Assembly (NCBI GenBank): GCA_015233705.1
Contig: JADFXE010000014.1
Location: 1-21,449 of the forward strand
DNA from: Candidatus Omnitrophota bacterium
GTDB taxonomy: Bacteria; Omnitrophota; Koll11; Zapsychrales; Fredricksoniimonadaceae
DNA: 21,449 bases
Direction of reading: 5' to 3'
Part shown: piece after piece, positions 5,688-13,150 of the stretch
Position numbering within the stretch: position 1 is the first letter of the stretch
Layout of the letters: each line of letters opens with the position of its first letter
Notes under the pieces: model-generated
Told to the model about the DNA's origin: nothing
The model's input: only the letters and a program-made list of their open reading frames with translations
The model's database searches: none
Program-made: the position numbers and the translations under genes

Positions 5688-8600
5688 ATGTCTGCCACCA
5701 AGACATCATTCCTGCCTTTTGAATTTCCGGAACTGCGCGTTGTCGAGGCCTCGGCCGGTTCGGGCAAAACCTATGCGCTGGCCCGACGGTATATCCAGCT
5801 CCTTCTTTTGTCGGCCCGCGAAACGTCCGAGAAACCTTTCCGTTCCATCCTGGCCCTGACCTTCACCAACAAGACCGCCTTTGAGATGAAAAGCCGGATT
5901 CTGGATCTGCTTAAAAGGATCGCGTTCCGTGATCTTTCTGCGGCGGAATCTGAGTCTTACCTGGCGCCGGTCGGATTGGACGCGGAGGCGGCTGCGCTGG
6001 TGGCCCGTCGGGTTATGGAAGATCTGATTCGCAATTACAATTATTTTCAGGTCCAGACCATTGACAAGTTCATCAATGCGCTTCTGGTGAGCTGCGCGTT
6101 CAAGGTGGGGTTGAGCGCGAATTTCCGGATCAAGACCAGTCCGCGTGCCTACATCGAGTATGCGCTGGATGAGCTCATTGACGCCGCGGGCCGTGATGCG
6201 GGTGTCCGTCGGATGTTCGAAGATTTCATCGACAATTATCTTTATCTGGAGAACCGCTCGCAGTGGCTGCCGCGTGAAAGTATCCTTGAGATCCTGACGA
6301 GCCTGTTCATGGTCTACGATAATTACGGCCTGCCGTTCACGGTCCGGGATATTGCGCCTGAGGCCCTGATCAGGGAAAAAAAGATGATCCTGGCCGGGCT
6401 TAAGGATTTCTTCGAGGATGCGCCGCTCGCGGATCTTCACGCCGGGTTTGTCAAGTCTGTTCAGGGTTTCCTGGTCAAGCACACGTCGGGATTTGATTTT
6501 GACAGCCTTTCCGATTATCTGGCCAGGGAAGAGGTTCCGGCCAAGAAGTCAGCCGCGCTCGCGGGAACGGTCTATCGCAAGTGGGATGCGATCCGTGCGC
6601 GGATCAGTAACCTGGCGCATCTGGAGGTCTTCTGCCTTTACAATCCTTACCTGGCCATCTTTGAAGGTGTGCGGGAGAAGTACGAGGAGGCCTGCCAGCG
6701 GGGGGATGTGCTTTTCTTGTCTGAACTTAACCGTAAGGCCCGCCAGGTTTTTGAGGAAGGGATCACGCCGGAGGAGATCTACTACCGCCTGGCTTCCCGC
6801 TTCCGGCATTATTTGATCGACGAGTTCCAGGACACCAGTCGCCTGCAGTGGAAGAACCTGCGCGAGCTTCCCTCCGAAGCGCTTTCAACACGCGGGTCGC
6901 TTTTTTACGTCGGCGACAAGAAGCAGGCCATTTACAGTTTTCGCGGCGGCGAGGCCGGCTTGTTCGATGAAGTTAAGACCGAATTTCCGGTTGAGCATCT
7001 TCGCACCGAGCGGCTCACGACCAACTGGCGGAGCCAGCGGGCGATCGTGGAGTTCAATAACGCGGTCTTTGCCATGGAGAACCTGGCGCGTTTTGCCCGC
7101 GAGAAGGATGAGGACAGCGAGGGAAAGGTCAAGAAGGATGCGGTGGGTTTGAGTACGGATGATCTGGCCGCACTTGAGGCAATTTACGCCGGAGCCGAGC
7201 AGGCCCCGCGGCCCGGGCATGACGCCGGTTATGTCCGCATGGAGGCGGTCGGGGCGGTGGGGAAAGAAGCGAACCTTGAGATGGTCAAGGAGCGGATCCT
7301 GACACTGTTGAAGGACCTGTCCGGCCGTTTCAGCTGGCGCGACATCGCGATCTTGGCCCGTTCGCACGGCGAGCTGGAGGAGATCGCGGGTTGGCTTTTG
7401 GAGGCCCGGATCCCGATGAGTTCGGAGCGGACCGCGGACATCAAGGAGCATCCGCTGGTTCAGGAGGTGATCGCGTTTTTGACATTTTTGAGCACGCCGA
7501 TCGACAACATGGCGTTTGCCACGTTTATTCTGGGCGAGATCTTTTGCAGGGCGTCGGGCCTTCCTCCGGAACAGGTGCGGGAGTTCATTCTGACCGAGCG
7601 GCAGAAGCCTTCCGGCGAGCGCGAGGCCTATCTGTATCTTGCCTTCAGCCGCAAGTTCCCTGAAGTCTGGGATGATCTGATCCGGGATTTCTTCAAGAAC
7701 GTCGGGTTGTATCCGCTCTACGAGCTGGTGGTGAGCTTTTACAGCAAGATGCGCTGCCTGGAGAGTTTTCCCGGCGCACAGGGATTTTTTATGCATCTTC
7801 TGGAGTTGGTGAAGGCGAGGGAGGAGGAATACTTTGACGTCGCCTCTTTTCTCAAGGACCTGGATTCCATGGAAGGCGAGCCACTTTACGTCCGGATGAC
7901 CGGCGAGAACGCGGTGCGGCTTTTGACGTTCCACAAGGCCAAGGGCCTGGAGTTCCCGGTCGTGGTCCTGCCGTTTCTGACCATGAAAGTCGATGTCGGT
8001 TCCGGAGGCAGCAACAAGAAGCAGGCGTATGTTCTGCGGGAAAAAGACGGCGAACAGCAATTCCTCCGTCTCAAGAAAGATTACGGCAAGTATGCCGAGG
8101 ATATCCAGGCATTGTACGAGGATGAATACAAGAAGAATTTTCTCTCCGAGATCAATACGGTTTATGTGGCCCTGACTCGCGCCTCGGCGGAGATGTATGG
8201 TTTTATTCCGGCCAAGGCCGGCTCGTCCCGGAATCTGATCCGCAAGCTCATTCCGGAAAGTCTTTGGGAAAAGGGCGCGCAACAGATCTACAGCGAGCCC
8301 GGGAAGCGCCCGCCGGAGAGTCGCAAGCTTTCCCCATCCGCCGGCCGCGACTGGATCGCATTCCTCAAAGACGAGTTCATGTCGGTCAATGAGCTGGCTC
8401 TGCGTCGGGAACGTGAGGAAGGCGAGCAGTATCACGTGCTTCTGGCTCAGATCAAGGTCGTTCTGTCGGGCCAATTGGACCAGGTCCTGGATGAAGCGTT
8501 GGCGAGCTTGCCGGCGGATGATTTCAGAGAGGAGGCCCGTAAGGTTCTGCGCGAGCTTTTATCTGAGGACAGTGTAAGGCCGTTGTTCGCGCCGGAGACT

Positions 8601-8840
8601 GGCGAGGTTTTTACAGAATATGAGCTGGTGGACCGCAGCGGACGCGCCCGTCGGATCGACCGGCTGGTTGTTGCATCGCAAGAGGCGTTGGTCATTGATT
8701 TCAAGGCCAGCGCTTCAGGCAAAGAGGGCGGGATCAAACAGGTCCGCGAGTACAAAGAGCTTCTGCGGGAGATCTTTCCCGGGAAGGCTGTGAAGGGGTT
8801 TCTGGTATTCATCCGCGAGAGGGATGTGGTTGAGGTATGA
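5688..8840 (+). CDS. addA: AddA/RecB-like UvrD-family helicase-nuclease
   Basis: Large subunit of a double-strand-break-processing helicase-nuclease (SF1A, UvrD family). The 1050-residue protein has Walker A ASAGSGKT (21-28), motif Ia LALTFTNKTAFEMK (about 55-68), Walker B DEFQDTS (378-384), motif III VGDKKQAIYSFRGGE (about 408), motif IV TNWRS (about 445), motif V FHKAKGLEFPVVVLP (about 748) and motif VI YVALTRA (about 827). The C-terminal nuclease of the PD-(D/E)XK class shows RRIDRL, then VIDFKAS (about 1003) and a trailing Q-x2-EY, the AddA/RecB arrangement. All helicase and nuclease key residues are present, so it should be active. It overlaps the next gene by 4 bp (ATGA), which points to an AddAB-type complex. 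The order addA-addB is opposite to that in Bacillus. A short or absent Shine-Dalgarno suggests coupling to the gene upstream. Confidence 0.9.
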   Translation: MSATKTSFLPFEFPELRVVEASAGSGKTYALARRYIQLLLLSARETSEKPFRSILALTFTNKTAFEMKSRILDLLKRIAFRDLSAAESESYLAPVGLDAEAAALVARRVMEDLIRNYNYFQVQTIDKFINALLVSCAFKVGLSANFRIKTSPRAYIEYALDELIDAAGRDAGVRRMFEDFIDNYLYLENRSQWLPRESILEILTSLFMVYDNYGLPFTVRDIAPEALIREKKMILAGLKDFFEDAPLADLHAGFVKSVQGFLVKHTSGFDFDSLSDYLAREEVPAKKSAALAGTVYRKWDAIRARISNLAHLEVFCLYNPYLAIFEGVREKYEEACQRGDVLFLSELNRKARQVFEEGITPEEIYYRLASRFRHYLIDEFQDTSRLQWKNLRELPSEALSTRGSLFYVGDKKQAIYSFRGGEAGLFDEVKTEFPVEHLRTERLTTNWRSQRAIVEFNNAVFAMENLARFAREKDEDSEGKVKKDAVGLSTDDLAALEAIYAGAEQAPRPGHDAGYVRMEAVGAVGKEANLEMVKERILTLLKDLSGRFSWRDIAILARSHGELEEIAGWLLEARIPMSSERTADIKEHPLVQEVIAFLTFLSTPIDNMAFATFILGEIFCRASGLPPEQVREFILTERQKPSGEREAYLYLAFSRKFPEVWDDLIRDFFKNVGLYPLYELVVSFYSKMRCLESFPGAQGFFMHLLELVKAREEEYFDVASFLKDLDSMEGEPLYVRMTGENAVRLLTFHKAKGLEFPVVVLPFLTMKVDVGSGGSNKKQAYVLREKDGEQQFLRLKKDYGKYAEDIQALYEDEYKKNFLSEINTVYVALTRASAEMYGFIPAKAGSSRNLIRKLIPESLWEKGAQQIYSEPGKRPPESRKLSPSAGRDWIAFLKDEFMSVNELALRREREEGEQYHVLLAQIKVVLSGQLDQVLDEALASLPADDFREEARKVLRELLSEDSVRPLFAPETGEVFTEYELVDRSGRARRIDRLVVASQEALVIDFKASASGKEGGIKQVREYKELLREIFPGKAVKGFLVFIRERDVVEV

Positions 8841-11629
8841 AAAGGATCTTTACGGTCGACTTCACACAAAGTTTTATTGATGAACTCGCCGCTCACACGG
8901 AGCGGGAGTTTGTGGCCAAGGGCCGTCCGCTCGATAAGCTGGCCGTTGTCTTTGGCGGCAAGCGTCCGTCGCTGTTTTTGAAGCGGGAGCTGGCGCGCCG
9001 GATCGGCAAGGGGTTTGTTTCGCCGCGTTTTTTCACCATCGATGAGTTCATGGACCATGTGGCCAATCGCACCCAGCGGCTGTTGCCGGGCCGCGAGTTG
9101 GATCGTAGTTATGTCCTTTACCGTCTGGCGCAGAAGGTCACGCCCGGGCTTTTGAAGGGCCGCGAGGGGTTTGCGCAATTTCTGCCGTGGGCGCGTGAGA
9201 TTTTAGATTTCATCGAACAGCTGGACCTGGAGAACGTGGACAACAAGGACCTTCTCTCGATCCAGGAAAATGCGGCGATCGGCTACGCCGTGCCGGAGAG
9301 CATCAACGATCTTCTCAAGAACATCAGACTGTTGCGCGAGGCTTTTCACGCCGAGCTTAAGGACAGCGGCCAGACCTTCCGCGGCCTGCAGTATTTGCGC
9401 GCCTGCGGCGAGGTCAGGCGTCATTCCTGGGAGGAGTTTGACGACATCCTTTTTTGCAACCTGTTCTATTTTCACCGCACGGAGGAAGAGGTCGTCCGTT
9501 ATCTTTACGACAAGGGCAAGGCGACGTTGATTTTCCAGGGCGATCAGCGCAAGTGGCCGGTCCTGGAACGGATCGCGCGCCGCTTCGGCTGTGAACTGCT
9601 TGAAGGGGCCACGCCAACACCGGCGGAATTCAAGCTCCATGTCCACGCGGCCATGGATGTCCATAGCGAGGCTGCGATCGTCAAAGAGATCCTGGTAAAG
9701 ACGGCTGATTTGACAAAGACCGTGGTTGTTCTTCCAAACGCCGAGAATATTGTCCCGCTTCTTTCCGAACTTCCGGCGGATATTCCGGACGTGAATATTT
9801 CCATGGGTTACCGCCTGCGCCGCAGCAGTCTGTATTTTCTGCTGGATTTTCTTATGCGGGCCCAGCTTTCGCGTAAAGGCGCGCGGTATTACACCAAGGA
9901 TTATTTGGCGGTCCTGCGGCATCCTTTCCTGAAGAATGTGCAGCTGGCTGGCGACGGGTCCGCGCTTCGCGTTTTGGTCCACAAGGTGGAGGAGGTGCTG
10001 ACCGGTCGCATGAAAAGCGCGATCTCCGGCAGTTCTTTTCTGGCCCTGGATGAGATCATGCAGGAGAACGCTATCTTCGAATCTTCCGCCGAGGCGTCAG
10101 CCGGGGCAGGCGCGCCGGCAAGCGCGGCAGAGCTCAAGGCGGCGCTTGCGACGATCCATCAGGTGGCGTTCACGGACTGGGAAAAAGTCAGGGACCTCAA
10201 AGGCTTTGCCGGGTGTCTGGGCCGGTTTTTGGATGTGATCGTCGAGAAAAGTTTTTTGAGAAATTTTCCGCTCAATATCAATATCGCCTCGCGCATGTAT
10301 GATGTGAAGGACGAGTTTGCCGATGCGGCCTTCAGCCAGGAGCCGTTTGCCTTTGACGAGATCTTCCGGATCTTTGAGGACAAGCTTGCGCGCGAGCTGG
10401 TGCATTTCTCCGGCACGCCGCTGAAGGGCCTGCAGGTCCTCGGGCTTTTTGAGACGCGTTCGCTTAATTTTGACAATGTCATCATCATGGATGCCAACGA
10501 AGGCATCCTGCCCAAGCTGGATATCCGCGCGAGCCTGGTGCCGCGCGAGGTCATGATGAGCCTCAAGCTCGACCGGCTGGAGCTGGAGGAGGAGATCCAG
10601 CGCTATCAGTTCATGCGGATCATCTCGTCGGCAAAGAATGTGCATCTCATTTATCAGGACCGGCCGGATCAGGAGCGCAGCCGCTTTATTGAGGAACTGG
10701 CCTGGGAAGAGGAGAAAAAGGCGGGCTGCCGCAGGGAACTTCCCGTCGAGCGGGCCGGGTTCAATGTCCGGATCAATCATGCGCGCCGCGAGGTTATAAA
10801 GACGCCGGCCATGATCGATTTCCTGCGCGCTTTCCGGTATTCCTCATCGAGCGTGAACCGGTATCTTAACAATCCTTATGAATTTTATACGAACCATGTC
10901 CTGGGGCTCAAGGAGGCGGAAGACCTGCTGGATGAGCCGGACGGGCGGCTGATCGGCACGTTCCTCCACGGCCTTTTGAAGGAGGCTTACGCGCCGCTGC
11001 TGCGCCGGCCGTTTGTCATTGACGATGCCTTTGCCAAGCGCTTGACCGACCTTTGCGCCGAGCGGTTTGCGGAGACTTTCCTTAAGTCCATGCGTTCGGA
11101 TGCGTTCCTGCTTAAGGCGGTCATTGATCATCGCTTGAAAGTTTTTCTGGAGAAAGAGCGGGATTCGGAGCCGCGGGTGCAGGAGATCCTTTATTTGGAG
11201 CAGTCTTTTGAGGCCGCGATCTCGCTTGCCGCCGGGCCGATCCGTTTCCATTGCGTGGTCGATCGGGTTGACCGGCTCAAGGACGGCACGATCCTTCTTA
11301 TGGATTACAAGACCGGCGGAGGCGACCTTCTTCCCCGGAAGGATTTTGGCGCAGAGGAGGATCTTTCGCGCAAGGCGCTCTTCAAGGACCTGCGCTCGTT
11401 TCAGATCCCCTTGTATTATTATTTTCTCTCCAGGGAATTTCCGCAGGAGCATATCAGTGCCGAGATTTACAACCTGCGTGAGGCAAAGCGGGACAGTTTT
11501 TCCAGAGGAATCTCGGCATCCCATGACGAGGTCCTGAAGCCTTACCTGAAGGCGCTGGACCATGTCATTTTCGAGATCATGGACCCGAATGTACCGTTCG
11601 TTGACGATCCCATAAAAAGATACGAGTAA
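8837..11629 (+). CDS. addB: AddB-like PD-(D/E)XK nuclease subunit
   Basis: Second subunit of the AddAB-type complex (930 residues), starting within the stop codon of addA. The N-terminal LAVVFGGKRPSLFLKREL (about 35-52) resembles the opening of Bacteroidota-type AddB, where the Walker A of a true helicase is decayed; no intact GxGKT is visible, so this helicase-like half is probably structural. The C-terminal nuclease has SSSSVNRYLNNPYEFY (about 667-682), GTFLHGLLKEAY (about 706-717), VDRVDRL (about 806), LLMDYKTGG (about 818-826) and QIPLYYYF (about 855), which are the expected D and D-x-K catalytic motifs. The iron-sulfur cysteines typical of Bacillus AddB are missing: Asn stands where Cys is usual before PYEFY, and the C terminus ends in KRYE with no Cys cluster. 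Nuclease activity is likely; the subunit name rests on context. Confidence 0.85.
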   Translation: MKRIFTVDFTQSFIDELAAHTEREFVAKGRPLDKLAVVFGGKRPSLFLKRELARRIGKGFVSPRFFTIDEFMDHVANRTQRLLPGRELDRSYVLYRLAQKVTPGLLKGREGFAQFLPWAREILDFIEQLDLENVDNKDLLSIQENAAIGYAVPESINDLLKNIRLLREAFHAELKDSGQTFRGLQYLRACGEVRRHSWEEFDDILFCNLFYFHRTEEEVVRYLYDKGKATLIFQGDQRKWPVLERIARRFGCELLEGATPTPAEFKLHVHAAMDVHSEAAIVKEILVKTADLTKTVVVLPNAENIVPLLSELPADIPDVNISMGYRLRRSSLYFLLDFLMRAQLSRKGARYYTKDYLAVLRHPFLKNVQLAGDGSALRVLVHKVEEVLTGRMKSAISGSSFLALDEIMQENAIFESSAEASAGAGAPASAAELKAALATIHQVAFTDWEKVRDLKGFAGCLGRFLDVIVEKSFLRNFPLNINIASRMYDVKDEFADAAFSQEPFAFDEIFRIFEDKLARELVHFSGTPLKGLQVLGLFETRSLNFDNVIIMDANEGILPKLDIRASLVPREVMMSLKLDRLELEEEIQRYQFMRIISSAKNVHLIYQDRPDQERSRFIEELAWEEEKKAGCRRELPVERAGFNVRINHARREVIKTPAMIDFLRAFRYSSSSVNRYLNNPYEFYTNHVLGLKEAEDLLDEPDGRLIGTFLHGLLKEAYAPLLRRPFVIDDAFAKRLTDLCAERFAETFLKSMRSDAFLLKAVIDHRLKVFLEKERDSEPRVQEILYLEQSFEAAISLAAGPIRFHCVVDRVDRLKDGTILLMDYKTGGGDLLPRKDFGAEEDLSRKALFKDLRSFQIPLYYYFLSREFPQEHISAEIYNLREAKRDSFSRGISASHDEVLKPYLKALDHVIFEIMDPNVPFVDDPIKRYE

Positions 11630-11648
11630 AGTTGTAGTATCAATAAAA

Positions 11649-11678
11649 TATAATAAGATATAATAAATATAAATTTTT
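11649..11678 (+). promoter_or_regulatory. AT-rich promoter region with two perfect -10 boxes
   Basis: TATAAT occurs at 11649-11654 and again at 11659-11664, exactly one helical turn apart, inside an almost pure A/T tract that ends in ATATAAATTTTT (11667-11678). No convincing -35 is at the right distance from either. The same 12-base ATATAAATTTTT lies upstream of the first tandem receiver (4058-4069). It probably holds the promoter for the third receiver gene. Confidence 0.5.
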
Positions 11679-11741
11679 ATGGATCGGTTTTTTCTCGGCG
11701 TGTCATTTTACCTTTTGCTTTTCCACCTAAGGAGGTTTTCA

Positions 11742-12107
11742 ATGGCGAAAACAGTTCTGGTCGTGGATGACGAAGAGGTTGTGGTTGATATCACCAAGCG
11801 CAAGCTGGCGCAGGAGGGGTATTTGGTCCTCACGGCCGGCAACGGCGAGCAGGCGTTGCAGGTGCTGAGAGAAGGTGTGGTCGACCTTATCCTTCTGGAT
11901 GTGGAGATGCCGAAGATGAACGGTTACGAATTTATGAACGAGCGCAAGAAGATCCCTGGCGTAGAAGATATTCCGGTCATTGTTCTGACGGCGTACGACT
12001 CCATGGAGCCGATCTTCCGTCGGAATAAAGTGGCTGCTTATTTGACCAAGCCGCTCCGCTTTCAGGAAGTGTTGGCCAAGGTCAAGGAAGTGGTGGGAGC
12101 GCCATGA
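11742..12107 (+). CDS. Stand-alone response regulator receiver protein (third)
   Basis: Single receiver domain of 121 residues: acidic pocket D9-D10 in VLVVDDEE, phosphoacceptor D53 in LILLDVEMPKMNG, switch T83 in VIVLTAYD, and K103-P104 in YLTKPLRF. Unlike the tandem pair it keeps the Lys-Pro of classical receivers. The frame is open back to ATG 11679, but ATG 11742 is the start: it follows TAAGGAGG, the strongest Shine-Dalgarno in the region, and removes a leader with no family similarity. It overlaps yggS by 4 bp (ATGA at 12104-12107), so the two are co-translated, which is an unusual partner for yggS. No output domain. Confidence 0.92.
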   Translation: MAKTVLVVDDEEVVVDITKRKLAQEGYLVLTAGNGEQALQVLREGVVDLILLDVEMPKMNGYEFMNERKKIPGVEDIPVIVLTAYDSMEPIFRRNKVAAYLTKPLRFQEVLAKVKEVVGAP

Positions 12108-12793
12108 TCCAGGACAGCTTCAGTAGTCTGCTTGCAGACATTCAACAGATCTGTGCGCGTGTCGGCCGTGACCCGCAGAGCGTGACCCTGGTCGGCGTGA
12201 CAAAATTCGCGGATGTCCCGGCGATCAATGAAGCGATCCGCGCGGGACTTTTGCATATCGCGGAGAACAAGGTTCAGCTGGCTGCCGAGAAATTTCCCAA
12301 ACTCGATTTCGCGGGCCGTGCGGTCCGCAAGCATATGATCGGGCATTTGCAGTCGAACAAGGCCAAAGACGCGGTCCTGATCTTTGATCTGATCCAGTCA
12401 GTCGACAGTCTGAAGCTGGCTGGCGAGATCAACAAGCGTGCGTTGGCCGTCGGCAAGGTCCAGGATATCCTGATACAGGTCGATATCGCCAAAGAAGAGC
12501 AGAAGTTTGGCCTGCCGGAAGAAGATCTGGAGGGCGTGCTTTCGCAGGTTCAGGGATTGGCGAATGTCCGGGTGCTTGGCTTTATGACCATGGCGCCGCT
12601 GACCGAAGATAAGGAGCGGATCCGGTCGGTCTTCCGTCGCGGGAAAGAGTTGTTTGAGCGGTTAAGGGGCAAATCACTCGCCGGTGAGCGAATTGAGATG
12701 CGGTATCTTTCGATGGGGATGAGCAGTGATTACCAGATCGCGCTGGAAGAGGGTGCGAATATGGTGCGGATCGGGAGCAGGATTTTTCAGTGA
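12104..12793 (+). CDS. yggS: YggS-family pyridoxal phosphate homeostasis protein
   Basis: PLP-binding TIM-barrel protein of the YggS/PROSC (COG0325) family, which keeps free pyridoxal 5'-phosphate and amino-acid pools in balance and has no known catalytic activity. The 229 residues match the family length. PLP-binding Lys is K34 in LVGVTKF; other family blocks are HMIGHLQSNKAK (about 77-88), MTMAPLTED, LSMGMSSDYQIA (with the phosphate-binding Ser-Ser-Asp) and ANMVRIGSRIF at the very end. It begins inside the stop of the receiver gene. In many genomes yggS sits next to proC; here proC is the next protein-coding gene, with a tRNA and a repeat cluster in between. A hairpin repeat copy starts 9 bases after the stop and may end transcription. 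Confidence 0.95.
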   Translation: MIQDSFSSLLADIQQICARVGRDPQSVTLVGVTKFADVPAINEAIRAGLLHIAENKVQLAAEKFPKLDFAGRAVRKHMIGHLQSNKAKDAVLIFDLIQSVDSLKLAGEINKRALAVGKVQDILIQVDIAKEEQKFGLPEEDLEGVLSQVQGLANVRVLGFMTMAPLTEDKERIRSVFRRGKELFERLRGKSLAGERIEMRYLSMGMSSDYQIALEEGANMVRIGSRIFQ

Positions 12794-12802
12794 TAGCGGT
12801 AG

Positions 12803-12834
12803 CCCCGACGCCCCTTTGGGGCGCGGGGTTAATT
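12803..12834. repeat. 32-bp hairpin direct repeat, copy 1
   Basis: The unit starts CCCCGACGCCCC, has a TTT loop, continues GGGGCGCGGGG and ends TTAATT. It recurs exactly at 12926-12957. The inner CGCCCC/GGGGCG stem and an outer CCCC/GGGG stem make it a strong hairpin. This copy begins 9 bases after the yggS stop and is followed by TTAATTTT, so it may also serve as a terminator. Confidence 0.85.
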
Positions 12835-12845
12835 TTCATGAGCGC

Positions 12846-12877
12846 ACCACTTGCGGAGCGAAGCGCTCGTAAGTGGT
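12846..12877. repeat. Nested inverted repeat
   Basis: ACCACTT (12846-12852) pairs with AAGTGGT (12871-12877), with an inner GAGCG/CGCTC stem (12856-12860 with 12864-12868). The inner wording GGAGCGAAGCG recalls the interior of the repeat at 2975-3053. Confidence 0.75.
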
Positions 12878-12889
12878 AGCGCGAATGAA

Positions 12890-12912
12890 CCCTGACACGT
12901 TTAGTGTCAGGG
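12890..12912. repeat. Perfect 9-bp stem-loop
   Basis: CCCTGACAC (12890-12898), a GTTTA loop, and GTGTCAGGG (12904-12912). There is no T-run on either side, so it does not look like a simple intrinsic terminator. Confidence 0.8.
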
Positions 12913-12925
12913 CGGTCGGTTCTTA

Positions 12926-12957
12926 CCCCGACGCCCCTTTGGGGCGCGGGGTTAATT
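12926..12957. repeat. 32-bp hairpin direct repeat, copy 2
   Basis: Exact second copy of the unit at 12803-12834, in the same orientation. The two copies bracket a 91-bp segment that holds two further hairpins. Confidence 0.85.
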
Positions 12958-12965
12958 CGGCCAGC

Positions 12966-12997
12966 AAACTTACGTCGGCTTTGGCCTCCGTAAGTTT
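12966..12997. repeat. Perfect 9-bp inverted repeat
   Basis: AAACTTACG (12966-12974) pairs with CGTAAGTTT (12989-12997) around a 14-base loop. The ACTTACG/CGTAAGT core is partly shared with the hairpin at 12846-12877. Confidence 0.78.
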
Positions 12998-13007
12998 GGG
13001 CCTCATT

Positions 13008-13032
13008 AAAAAGGCTGCGGTTGCCCGCAGCC
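13008..13032 (-). terminator. Intrinsic terminator, minus strand
   Basis: On the minus strand GGCTGCGG and CCGCAGCC form a perfect 8-bp G/C-rich stem with a 4-base loop (13032-13013), followed at once by TTTTT (13012-13008). This is a textbook intrinsic terminator for minus-strand transcripts. It would act as a second stop behind the tRNA gene. On the plus strand the hairpin has no T-run after it. Confidence 0.6.
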
Positions 13033-13066
13033 CGGTAGCATTGAATAATGCTCTTCCTCACTAAGA
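13030..13066 (+). pseudogene. Degenerate 5'-half copy of the adjacent tRNA, in inverted orientation
   Basis: Aligned with tRNA nucleotides 1-43, this plus-strand segment matches from the acceptor strand (GCCCGG against GCCCCGG) through the D arm (GGTAGCAT against GGCAGCAT) to the end of the anticodon arm. The last part (13045-13066) is identical to the tRNA (13205-13183 on the minus strand) apart from one missing C. It lacks the variable loop, T arm and 3' acceptor strand, so it cannot be a working tRNA. It is oriented opposite to the intact tRNA. Confidence 0.65.
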
Positions 13067-13103
13067 TATTTTAAGTATATCGGATGGAACTGGCGATTTC
13101 AAG

Positions 13104-13144
13104 AAAAAGTTAGTTTTGAGAATGCTTCCGCCTATTCTCAAAAC
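13104..13144 (-). terminator. Terminator of the tRNA gene
   Basis: An 11-bp perfect stem, 13144-13134 with 13123-13113, around a 10-base loop starts 6 bases after the tRNA 3' end on the minus strand. TTTTT follows at 13108-13104, four bases beyond the stem. The gap between stem and T-run makes it somewhat less than ideal. Confidence 0.6.
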
Positions 13145-13150
13145 CTTTAA

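Larger units (their letters stand above)
12794..13150. other. Gene-free spacer packed with hairpin repeats
   Basis: About 357 bases between yggS and the tRNA hold no convincing gene. In order: a 32-bp hairpin repeat copy, a nested hairpin at 12846-12877, a perfect 9-bp hairpin at 12890-12912, the second 32-bp copy, a perfect 9-bp hairpin at 12966-12997, a perfect 8-bp hairpin with an A-run at 13008-13032, a degenerate tRNA-half copy at 13030-13066, and the tRNA terminator. Open frames through this stretch are made of repeat sequence and are not annotated. Confidence 0.85.

Noticed and set aside
6885..8474. A 529-codon open frame on the minus strand inside addA
   Set aside because: It is the antisense frame of a GC-rich gene with complete helicase motifs on the plus strand. 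Its product shows no recognisable domain.
4924..11629. A defence island built on the addA-addB pair plus the exported protein
   Set aside because: No restriction, toxin-antitoxin, Cas or other known defence gene is nearby, and the helicase-nuclease pair has the motifs of ordinary recombinational repair.
12803..12997. CRISPR-like array
   Set aside because: There are only two exact repeat copies. The intervening 91 bases are themselves hairpins and not a regular spacer, and no Cas gene is present.
12873..13064. A 63-codon open frame on the plus strand between yggS and the tRNA
   Set aside because: It runs through the hairpin repeats and the tRNA-half copy and ends in them. It has no Shine-Dalgarno, and its product looks like translated repeat sequence.
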